Source: Bugula neritina (taxonomy: Eukaryota; Bryozoa; Gymnolaemata; Cheilostomatida; Bugulidae). Taken from it: a DNA stretch of 25,201 nucleotides. The position numbers and the translations under genes are program-made. Under the pieces are notes generated by a model that saw nothing but the letters and a program-made list of their open reading frames with translations, was not told the DNA's origin and ran no database searches. Shown here one piece after another: positions 11,178 to 20,507 of this stretch. Location: assembly GCA_964035545.1 (NCBI GenBank), contig CAXIUT010000256.1, positions 1-25,201 on the forward strand, read 5' to 3'. How positions within the stretch are numbered: the stretch's first letter is position 1; each line of letters opens with the position of its first letter.

Positions 11178-12324
11178 TCATTTTCTTTTTCTTGGTGGAG
11201 ATAAGATAGCTCTTCTTTTGACTTAGATTTGTTCTTCGAATTCTTGTATTCTGATTAGAAAGTTTTGTATTTATCCAGCGATGATTCTTTATTTCTTTTA
11301 ATTTTATTAATTTTATTTTGTTAAACTGTCAAGCATATAATCTTGTCCTTCTTAGATCTATCTATACATCTAGTTGTCAATAACAAAGATAGAAGGGTCG
11401 ATAGAGCTAAGCATTTCTGGTTTTATTCTAGTTTATACTATTACATTGTATTAGTTGGGAGTTGGTTAGGGAAGTATGGGACTGATTTTATATTTTTATC
11501 GTTTATTATTTATGTATTTTAGTGCTTTTTATTTATTTGATTTTAGTCTGATTAGTAATTTTTATAAATGTTCTTGCCAATTGGGCGTACTGATATCAAA
11601 ATTTTATACACTATATAGTCCTTCCTATTTATGTTTTCATTTAGTCAATGGCATCTCCACATCTTTTATAGAGATTATTATAGATAACTTTTTCCATTGA
11701 ATCTGAAAATCTATTCATTTATTAGATTTAATTAGATTTTTGTAGTTATTCTTCTTTGACTATTTATAGTTATCTTTTTCTTGTGTTCCATTTATTTCTT
11801 ACTATTTATACATTTTATATTGAATTTGATATTATCTTTTATCTATCTTTTAATTTTTTTTAGCTTTTATTCTAAAATAACTCTTTTTATATTTTTTATT
11901 ATTTCTATTTCTTCAGTTCATCAGTTTAGTCATCTATTTGGTTAAGTAGATCAGTATGAGTTTATATTATTTTTTGTTTTTGGATCATGATGGCTTATCT
12001 GGTTTATTGATACTTTTTTTCAAACATCTAACTTGAATTTATTTTTTATTTTGTTTATTTCTTTACTATTTCTATCTTTTCTTTGCATTATTGGATTTAG
12101 GTATCAAGTAGAATGAGTTGCTAATTATAATTTTATTGGATATTTATTCTTCTACCTGTAAGAGTATCAAGGATAGATATTTGAGTATTGAGATCGTTTC
12201 TTAAATTATCCATTTGTTTGAATATTATTCCAGTTTATGCATACATTCTTTTCTATCTTATATTAGTTTCATCTATTTTTAAAGGGCTTGAGGATTCTTC
12301 AATTTGTATTGGATAAATTAGCAT
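11178..12324 (-). CDS. Long coiled-coil protein, unknown
   Basis: 374 aa from two exons; a 22-nt intron at 11590-11611 joins the frames in phase 2. Nearly the whole protein is Gln/Lys/Glu-rich helix with heptad patterns, for example LNQIDDQTDELKKQKQQ in the first half and QIQNFLIRIQEFEEQIQV in the second. A Pro-containing hinge (ISPILPQPTPNQY) lies at ~residue 280. It ends with a basic SPPRKRK. Such proteins are frequent in ciliate basal bodies and axonemes, but nothing identifies this one. Divergent from gene 10 with 98 nt between starts. A slightly different start upstream with another intron cannot be excluded. Confidence 0.75.
11590..11611 (-). other. Intron of gene 9 (22 nt)
   Basis: Starts GTGTATAAAA and ends TTTTGATATCAG on the minus strand. 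Using the alternative GT two bases inside gives the wrong downstream frame; the 22-nt form gives a coiled-coil tail with a clean TGA. Confidence 0.8.
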
Positions 12325-12422
12325 ATTGAATCATCTTGGAACTACATATTTTTAATGTTATAAAGGTTATTTATGAAACCAAATCATTTATCTTCTGATA
12401 AAAAATAATTTATTATCAAACT

Positions 12423-15106
12423 ATGTCAAGAATAGCTGAAACACTTAAAGCATATACCTACAATCAAAACAGACCAGTTTTTACTGCTCATCCTCTCTCA
12501 GTCTATGATGCCTAAAGTAAGTAAACCCATCTGAAGTTTACTCTTAAAATCTATCGTAGGTCAGATGCTTAACTTTTTTCTTATCTTCAAAAGATGAAAG
12601 CAGCAGCTTCTTAATACATAGTTAAATTCTATGAGATAATTCATGAACCTGAATCAAATCAAATTCTTATCGTTCAGGAAGCAAACTCCCTATGGTACTC
12701 TTGCTTCTGCATTGAGTAAGCCTAAAAGATTAGAAGATTAAGATGCTTTGACTATTGTTAAGCAGATGTTAAATGGACATATTGACTTGTTGAGGAGTGG
12801 AACTTATTGGTCAGGAAATTAAGCAGATATTGATGTGACATAAAATGGTTTAAAACTTTCTTGGAATAATTCAATGGTATACTCAGAAAATAATCCTAAT
12901 CCTTTTCCTGAATTTATTGAGAAAATCAGTGTGAGAAAAAGTAAGGATGGACTTCTTCCTTTTCCAAATAACAAGATGATTCAAGATTTGATAAAGGTTT
13001 CAAGATAAAATGCATCATAAATGAGTTTACATCCTTTGTTGAAAAAGAAAGATAAAGTGTTTAAAAAGAAAGGAAAGAATTGGTTGGGCATTAAATAATA
13101 CAAAACTAAAGATAGTATGGAACTGAGTTATCCTATACTGCTATAAGTAGAGATCTAGGATTAGTGAGAGTCAAGGTTTTTGAAGCAGGAGAAGTAGATC
13201 AATAGTTAATAAAAGTATATCAAACAAAACCTGCTTTTACAAAGCTTCTTTCATATTATGATTAAAATCAAAGTTGGGTAACTATTAGTTAATATGCGAA
13301 TGATGGAAATGTTCAGAGTTATGTGAAGAGGTTGAAGACATCAGGGATAAAGCTGAATGAAAGTCAGATAGAATTTATCTTTTCAGTTTGATAGAACCAT
13401 TGAAGTATATTAACTCAACAAATATTCAATCATTTAACATGTTACATATCAAAAACGTGTATATCTACAATGGAATACCAAAACTAGGAGAAGTACCTCC
13501 TATAACTGAAGCCCTTAAAGATATGTTAATCGATAAAGCAGATGTTCCTGATTTCTATCATCGATCGTTCAAGGAACATCCTATGTCGAGAGATGCAAAA
13601 TATGATACATATTCTCTTGGAGTTCTTCTTTATAAATTGATGTATACTGAATATCCTATTTTTCCTTAAGGAAAGGTTCATATTCCTACGACTCCTAGTT
13701 ATAAAAAAACATTGAAAGAAACCATTGCTTTGTTTCTTGATCAAGGAGGAAATCTAACAGATCTTTAAAAATAATTGCAGGTTAGTGATGATATTAAAGA
13801 CAAAGTTAAATAAAATTAAAAGATTCTTAATTTTGGTGGTGGAGTTAAACAAGGAGGGACTTTTCTTCTTGAATAAGAAAGAAGAGAAGGTCAATACAAT
13901 GAAGAACTATCGATTGGATAATAATAAGAAAAAAGAGGTATGAAAGGAAATAGTGATGAATGTTGTGGAAAATTGTGTGCATGGCTCAATACTCGGGGCA
14001 AAGATACTTAAGGAACATACCGTCGTCTACAAAATTCTAACTTTTCTTTTTATCGAGAATGTACTGTAGCTATAAGTATCAGTCTTTTATATTTTTTAAC
14101 CTTCTTTTTGCCATACATCATAGGCTTCTACAACTTGATTAGCAATACTCAACTATTTTTTTCAACTTTTATAAACGTTCTAGGTCAAAATTATCGAATC
14201 ATAATACCAAACTATGATGCTTTTTAAAAGGCCTTTGCTGATTTAGGAACTATATCGAGTATTACTCAAGTTAGTGAAGGGCTAGGCTGTCTTATTGATA
14301 CTACAGGTATTTTAAATGATATATAGGTTCATATTATGCATTTTTCAAACCAACTTCTGCCCACTGGTATTCTTATCTCTTAGTTTCTTTTTTCACTTTT
14401 GGTATCTATGTCAATATTTAGTTATTATTATTGTTCTTAAAGGAATTCAGGCAGGAAAATTCTCTTTAATCAGGACATTATATCATCACTATGATGATAC
14501 TATTAATGGAGCTAATGAGGCCCGATTCGCTATAAGTTCTTATGTATTTTTCCAATTGTGGTACTTCATGAGTCTGTACTGTTTCTTTTGTTTGTTTAAT
14601 TTTATCTTTTTATAGCAAAGTTCTCCTTGTCTTGGAGGACAGAATTGGTCATCTTTGACTGAAACTTTGACTGAAGATCGTCTATAGGTAATTGTTTATT
14701 GATTTAGTTTTTGGTTAAATATGGAATTATAACTCTTTTGGTATTTTTAGTGGCAATTCTTTCTTGGCTTCAAATCATAAAATTTTACAAAAGAATTACT
14801 TACAATTCATTACTAAATCCAATATTTATTTTTACTCCTATCTATGTGGTATTCTTTATTTTGATAAGAATTGGAGCTTACAGTGCTTTTTCTCCAAGGT
14901 AATAAATCAAATAATATAGTTTGAACGATAATACAAGTGGTATAATTGGTAGTTCTTATGTAAACTTCATCGGTTATATACCATAGTTTATTTGGCTGGT
15001 ATAAATATTAATTGAAGTAATAATCGATGTGATCTTTTACAGATATATGGATAGCAAAATATAAACCTTTGTGCTGTCTCAAACTGCTGAAGACATCAAA
15101 AGTTGA
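12423..15106 (+). CDS. Tandem pseudokinase fused to six transmembrane helices
   Basis: About 874 aa after removing three 20-nt introns and allowing three single-base frame changes (near 12688, 13115 and 13387). Pseudokinase 1 (~1-215) has an LKIY lysine strand, the beta4-beta5 stretch YIVKFYEIIHEPESNQILIV, a hinge reading YGTL and an alpha-E region, but no HRD and no DFG. Pseudokinase 2 (~225-430) has a SYGTELSYTA glycine-loop equivalent, RVKVFE, the alpha-E helix ending LIEPLKYINS, and the typical KYDTYSLGVLLYKLM helix. It again lacks HRD and DFG. A Lys/Gln-rich linker follows, then six hydrophobic helices at about 548-571, 642-660, 689-716, 745-766, 779-803 and 827-854. The kinase domains should be cytosolic and act by binding rather than catalysis (inference). 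I know of no named family with this architecture. See findings for the frame problem. Confidence 0.7.
14307..14326 (+). other. Intron 1 of gene 10 (20 nt)
   Basis: Sequence GTATTTTAAATGATATATAG. Splicing gives a helix frame reading YAFFKPTSAHWYSYLLVSFF. Confidence 0.85.
14402..14421 (+). other. Intron 2 of gene 10 (20 nt)
   Basis: Sequence GTATCTATGTCAATATTTAG, only 75 nt after intron 1. Removal continues transmembrane helix 2 and leads into the GANEARFAI exon. Confidence 0.85.
14688..14707 (+). other. Intron 3 of gene 10 (20 nt)
   Basis: Sequence GTAATTGTTTATTGATTTAG; contains an in-frame TGA if retained. Splicing joins to transmembrane helix 4. Confidence 0.9.
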
Positions 15107-15169
15107 TACATGAACATTTAATTTATACATCTTTAATAATTATTTTGTCATATTATATATATTATAAAA

Positions 15170-15907
15170 ATGTTGACAAGTTCCTCACTATTGAAGAAGA
15201 GCTCTTCGATTATGAATAAATAAAATTCAAACTGGAATGAAGAGTACAAATCATTGAAATAGTAAATATATCTATCTGACAAAGTAGCGAAATTTCTTGA
15301 TTGTTTAGATCATCATGCTGATCCTAAAAATAATTGTGAATACTAGAAATCATCATCTTCATCTTAATCATCAATGAGTCATATATGTCCAAATAAACAT
15401 ATCTAGCATGATTATTTTTGTAAGGGATTTTCTAAATTATAAATAAGTCAAAAACAAAGATTTCTTCTTAGGATTTACTCTTTATTAGAAGGATTTTAAA
15501 GTTTTTAACATATATATTCTAAATAATGTGGAGCAGTTAGATGTCAATTGAAGATAGCTACTTGTTTGATTTCTCAATGGTAATAAGTTGAAGTTAATTT
15601 AGATTACCAGCTGAAAATAGTTACGATAGTTGGGTAAAATGTTGATAAAAAAATAAATCTTTAATAATATTTACCTAGATGTTCTAAAAAATAAATATAT
15701 TTTATTACTTTTTAGTATGTTAGTCCTCTTTTGTTGAATAAAGAGTCGATTTAGTTGAGAAGTAGAAAATAGTAAGAACTTGCTTTTGTTGAGTTTTAAA
15801 GAAAAAATTTTGAAATATCAGCTAAAATTCATGCTGATAAGTTGATAAAACAACTAAAAAGACATAAATAGTTTGAGTAAAAAGTAAAAAAAAAGAAAAA
15901 TCTTTGA
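15170..15907 (+). CDS. Unknown Ser/Gln/Lys-rich protein with several cysteines
   Basis: 245 aa in one exon. The N-terminus is Ser/Lys-rich. Residues ~45-80 hold a Cys/His-containing stretch (CLDHH, NNCEY, then HICPNKHIQHDYFC) that could be a small metal-binding knuckle, though spacing does not match a finger I know. A central helical-beta region lies at ~90-190. The C-terminal ~60 residues are a basic Lys/Gln helix. No signal peptide or membrane segment. It lies 63 nt after gene 10 and 65 nt before gene 12, all on the plus strand. Family unknown. Confidence 0.7.
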
Positions 15908-15972
15908 TATTTTCTACTCCTTATTCCCAATAAATAACCAAAAAAACATCAAATCAAAATTTATAATAAATA

Positions 15973-17965
15973 ATGATAAAAACTTAAAGTTATCTAGATA
16001 ATGATCTTTTAAGTATGATGCCTGCTAGTTCAGATCTAGAATAATTTATAACACTAAAATAAAATGAAAATCTAACAATTAAGATGAGTTCGATAAATAT
16101 TTATAATTATCATTGCAAAATAATACTATTTGATGGTTCTAAAAATATGAATGTTGATACTTTATTGTAGAAATACTAAAATAAACATGATATGGTTTTT
16201 AGATTAAATCTACTTGATTAGTCAGTTAAAAATTAACAATAAGATAGAGATCAATCTAAGATGGTTAGTTTTTATCAGAAGATAATATGGAATAATAAAA
16301 TATATAGTCAGATTTTGGTTGCTAAGGAAATTTCTTTTGGAAAAACAAATTTAAGAGGAGTATTCGATTTTTATAATATTGACAATTCTAAAAATATATC
16401 TTTGATATAAAAGATGAAAATAATTTTAAATTAAGTTAAATCTGATAAAATGGTTGTTAATATTTAGATATCTTTTAGTCCACAAAAATAGTTTAACCAA
16501 GAGACTTACATAAGTTACTTATAACATTTTCAAGATGTATTTAATGGTGATACAATCATATTTTCTAACTAATAAACTAAAACTAATAAAAGAGATTTAT
16601 ATTCAGTATTAAGACAAAAAATACCACCTTTGATTTATAGATAAAATTCATAAGATTAAAGATCAGGGTGATAATTTTGATTTATTTTAGAGTTAATCTG
16701 AAAAAGAGAAGAAATAGTATAATAGAATTTTCAGATAATCTTTGGAATAAGATAATTCTGATATTGATTATTTTTTAAGACATAAATATTTACTTTATCC
16801 TCCTTCTTAGAAAGTGGGTGTTCTTATGAAAGATCATTTTTTATGGAAGAATTGGAAAAGAGCTGAAGATGGAGGTCTTGTAGGTAGTAATTAAGAGTTA
16901 GTATAAAAACAAAAAAGCATTGCTAGAGTTGTTATTAAAAAATTTGGACAAAATATTCTTCAAGGTAAAAATATAATAAACTTCTCTTTACCTGTTGTTG
17001 TCTTCAAAAAAGAGTATTTATTTTATTATTTAGGAGTCATCTTGAATCAATTGCTAGAACCTATCTATACTCACCTGTATTTGTCGAAAAAGCTGCTTCA
17101 ATATCAGATCCTCTTGAGCGAATGAAATACTCAATAATAATAATGATGACTTAAAATGCTTTATCAATACACAACTAAAAACCATTTAACCCGATTCTTG
17201 GTGAGACGTATCAAGGTTGGATAGATGGGTGTCCTATTTATCTGGAACAAATAAGTCATCATCCTCCGATCTCAGCTTATTATCTTGTTGGTCGTGGTTA
17301 TAAGAAATATGGATCGATCGAGCCTCGGATTAATATTGGGTTGAATAAGGCTAGTGGGTATAGTTAAAATTCTCATTATATATAATTTGATGATGGAATG
17401 AAGATTTAGTATATATTGTCGAAAATTGTTATTGGGGGATTGCTTATTGGTGAAAGAACTTTTAAATTTTAAGGCAAAAGTAAATATTAAATAATATAGT
17501 TTATGCTTTTGATAGGAAACATCGATTTTTTGCTAGTATTAAATTTGGACCGATTTAATAAGGATTTTTTGGTTCATCGCCATAGCCTCAAGACTACTTT
17601 CATGGTACTATCTATGAGGTAAAACCTTAATTTTAGGCTTATTTTGATTAATAGATTCCTCGAAGATTTCCAGAGGAAAAACATCTGGTTAAATCGTTAG
17701 CTTCTTTGATGGAATATGGAATAGTTATGTAAATATGGACAATGAATAGGTTGTTAATTTTAAAAGTGATTTACCTTATGAATTTGATATATAAAAATAT
17801 CCTTTGCCTTCAGATTCAAGGTATAGAAATGATTTGAGAGAATTAATTTTGGGAGACCTTGAAAAAGCTCAAGAGTAGAAGGAGAGAATGGAAGAAGTTC
17901 AAAGAAATGATAGAAAATTAAGAGAATAATATTAAAAAAAGATGAAAGAATAAAAAAATAAATGA
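15973..17965 (+). CDS. Oxysterol-binding protein-related protein (ORP)
   Basis: About 642 aa with introns at 16668-16692, 17014-17033 and 17480-17499 and one single-base frame change near 17705. The ORD lipid-transfer domain starts with GKNIINFSLPVVVF (~residue 322). The lid/core motifs are then clear: DPLERMKYSI, KPFNPILGETY (~390, family NPxLGETYE) and EQISHHPPISAYY (~410, the ORP signature EQVSHHPP). The C-terminal part includes RFFASIKFGP and PLPSDSRYRNDL followed by GDLEKAQEQKERMEEVQR, matching the closing helix of ORPs. ORPs move sterols or phosphatidylserine in exchange for PI4P at membrane contacts. The N-terminal ~300 residues are not a recognisable PH domain, and I see no FFAT motif. 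Confidence 0.9.
16668..16692 (+). other. Intron 1 of gene 12 (25 nt)
   Basis: Starts GTGATAATTTTGA and ends TTTTAGAG. Two tandem AG acceptors are present; the first (23 nt) gives a wrong frame, and the second joins to the frame leading into the ORD. Confidence 0.7.
17014..17033 (+). other. Intron 2 of gene 12 (20 nt)
   Basis: Sequence GTATTTATTTTATTATTTAG. Splicing connects LPVVVFKKE to SHLESIARTYLYSP, as expected in ORPs. Confidence 0.95.
17480..17499 (+). other. Intron 3 of gene 12 (20 nt)
   Basis: Sequence GTAAATATTAAATAATATAG. Splicing connects GERTFKFQGK to IYAFDRKHRFFASIKFGP. Confidence 0.95.
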
Positions 17966-18083
17966 TTTATTTATTATTTAATCAAAATAGTATATATTTA
18001 GTTTAAAAATTATGACAAATAAAATAAAAATGACATTTTATGAAGAAAATATTGATAAAATTAATGTTTAATATGAGTCTAGA

Positions 18084-20323
18084 TCATTTATTTTCTTTGG
18101 ATTTTTCATTTTTTGTCTAAATCTAATTTTATTTTGAGGTGTCCTGTTTTTTTTATTGAGATTATTATGATTATTTGCTTTCTTTACTTTCTTTTTCTTT
18201 CTTGTTTTATTGTTATATCTCTTCAGTATTATCTTTTTCATCATAAGAAGTACAATTTTAACATTTAATCTATCTAGATTTTTTATCTTCTTTATCTTAT
18301 TTAGATTATCTCTTTTCTTATTAATTATTTTTATCTTTTTTCTATTCACTTTTATCCTATTAATCTATGGTCTTATTAGAATTATCATCAGCTATTTTAT
18401 TAAAATCTTTATTTTTTACTTATGATTCAACTTAAGAATTTTTCTTGTTATCCTCTTTTTTATTTTTATCGCTCTATTTATCATTAACATTGATATTTTA
18501 ATCTTTCTTCTAATCTTTCTTTTAATCTTTCTTTTCATTGTTCTTTTATTGTTTTAATTTATCTTATTTCTTTTCCCTTTTAACAGCATTTTATTTATTT
18601 TTAACATCTTTTATCAACTCATTTTTTTTATTCTTCGAATTATCTTTATCATTCTTACTCGTTTAAATTTATTTCTTGCTTTTCTTTTTACTTTATTAAG
18701 ATTTATTTTAATCTTTATTATTATTGATATTTTTATTTTTATTTTATTAATTTTTATTATCTTTAGAATCTTCTTTTTTTTTAGTTGGTTCTTTCTTTTC
18801 CTTTGATTTATTTTTGTTTTTTAGCTTTTCATTTTTTCCTTTATTGATTTTTGTCTTTTTTTACTATTTATTTTTGTCTTTATTTACTTTTTTATCTTTT
18901 TTTGTTTATTCTTTTTCTTATTTTTCAAGATTTTTTTGAATATCATCTTTTTTATTCTTTTCTGTTGAATTAGTTTTCAAAGTTTTCAAAGTTTATTCTT
19001 TCGTAGTTTATTATTTATCATTTTTAGTTTTGTTCAAGTCTTTTTTAATTTGCTTAAGAATTTTGTTTTATTTTGATTTTTCAACTTTATTATCCTTAGG
19101 CTTACTTGGATTTACATCTTTATTTTTCATCTTTTATGCTTTCTTAAGAGTACTCTAAAGTGTATTATTTGCCTATTTTTAATGGCTTTATTCTTTCTTA
19201 ACTTTAATTTTCTCTTTAATAGTTTTTTTATTTTACTTCTATTTCTTCATATCTTTAGTTTCTGTTCTTAATGTTTTATCTTTTAAATTATTTTAATCTA
19301 TTTTGTTCTCTGAAGCCTTAGAATTTTATTTCTTGTCAGCACCTTTATCATTGCTATCAATATTTTATTTCTTTGAATCTTTTTTAGATTTTTATTAATC
19401 TTTATTTTTTTTCTTATCATTTTGTACTTCTTTATCCTTACTATTTGACTTTTATAACTACTTTTTATCTTTTTTATCTTTTTGAGTTTATTTTTTTATT
19501 TATTGAGATGATTTCTCTCCTTTTTTCTTATTATTTTTATTCTTTTACTTTGTTTTTTATTCTTATTTTTGAGTTTATTATTTATCATCTTTCTTTTTAT
19601 TAAAATCATTTTTGATCTTTTAAAGAATCTTATTCTATTTAGATTTAACTTTATCATCTTTTGATTTAATTTTTTTATTACCTGATTAAATTAACTCTAA
19701 AATTTTAACCTTTTATGATTTCTTAAGATTGTTCTTTGCCTTTTTTTATTAAGCTTATTATTTCAAAGCTCTTGCTTTTTATAATCTTACTCTTTTCTTT
19801 ATTATTTTTTATTTTTATTTTTATGATTCTTTTTTCTCAACTTTTTTAACTTTATCCATTAGTTTCTTTTTGACAAGTTTTTATTTAACTTCTTTAGCCA
19901 TTTCTTTCTTTTGATTTTGTTTAGATTTAGATTTAAAATTTACTTTAGGACTAGATTTTTTGTCAGCTTTTTTCTTATCAACAGGTATGACTTATATATT
20001 ATTATCTTACTTATCTTCTTTTTTTGATTTTTTTAATTATTAAACTTTCCTCACTTTAACATTACTTGTTTTTTTCTTTTTTATTCTTTAACTTTTTAAC
20101 TATCTTTCTTTTAATTTTGTTTATTTGATTTATTTTTATCAGAAACATTTGATTTATTCTTTTTTTGATTTTTTTATCCTTTGAATAATTCAGATACGTA
20201 TAGTGGAAGATCACAATTTCTAGTTTATGAAGTTTTAGGATCAAGACAAGCTTCATAGTGAAAATATCCTAAGAGAGAGATAGCTCCTATAGCTGCTAGA
20301 ATGGGAATCAATTTATTCAGCAT
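18084..20323 (-). CDS. Signal-anchored Lys/Gln/Asn-rich low-complexity protein
   Basis: About 746 aa on the minus strand, single exon, if one base is restored in a T7 run at 20069-20075. The first ~50 residues look like a secretory leader or membrane anchor: MLNKLIPILAAIGAISLLGY, then a short segment with two cysteines and LPLYVSELF. The remaining ~690 residues are almost only Lys, Gln, Asn, Asp, Glu, Ser and Thr, with Lys near one third. Hydrophobic residues are scarce (short islands such as NIQVIPV near residue 110). The protein is expected to be disordered and highly basic. Candidates are a secreted or luminal polyelectrolyte or a membrane-tethered matrix protein. The composition makes homology assignment unsafe. 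Confidence 0.7.
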
Positions 20324-20507
20324 GACGAATCTTATCTCAATAAATCTTATTTAATAATTTATTTAAATCAAATAAATAAAGAATGATAATCATATTGATT
20401 CTAAATAATAAACGACAATAATTTGAGCAATTTTACTTGTATTCAAGAATTAAGATCAAAATGATTGAATTGTAATTTTATTATTCAAATAAAATAAGAT
20501 ATTTTGA
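20324..20507. promoter_or_regulatory. Divergent intergenic region, genes 13 and 14
   Basis: 184 nt of AT-rich sequence between two divergent starts; should contain both promoters. No recognisable motif. Confidence 0.45.

Noticed and set aside
12695-12716. Possible 22-nt GT..AG intron in gene 10
   Set aside because: It would restore the frame but delete the kinase hinge (YGTLASAL) and shorten the hinge-to-helix distance; a one-base change keeps the fold. Kept only as an alternative.
13363-13394. Possible 32-nt intron in gene 10
   Set aside because: Correct length modulo 3, but it would remove part of a well-matched kinase alpha-E helix and is longer than the other introns of this gene.
14899-14919. 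Possible 21-nt intron in gene 10
   Set aside because: GT..TAG and AT-rich, but a multiple of three with no in-frame TGA; reading through is equally good and no other intron here is 3n.
18210-18425. Plus-strand Ile/Leu/Phe-rich ORF that looks like a membrane protein
   Set aside because: It is the complement of the Lys/Asn-rich coding sequence of gene 13; the apparent hydrophobicity is a by-product of T-rich sequence.
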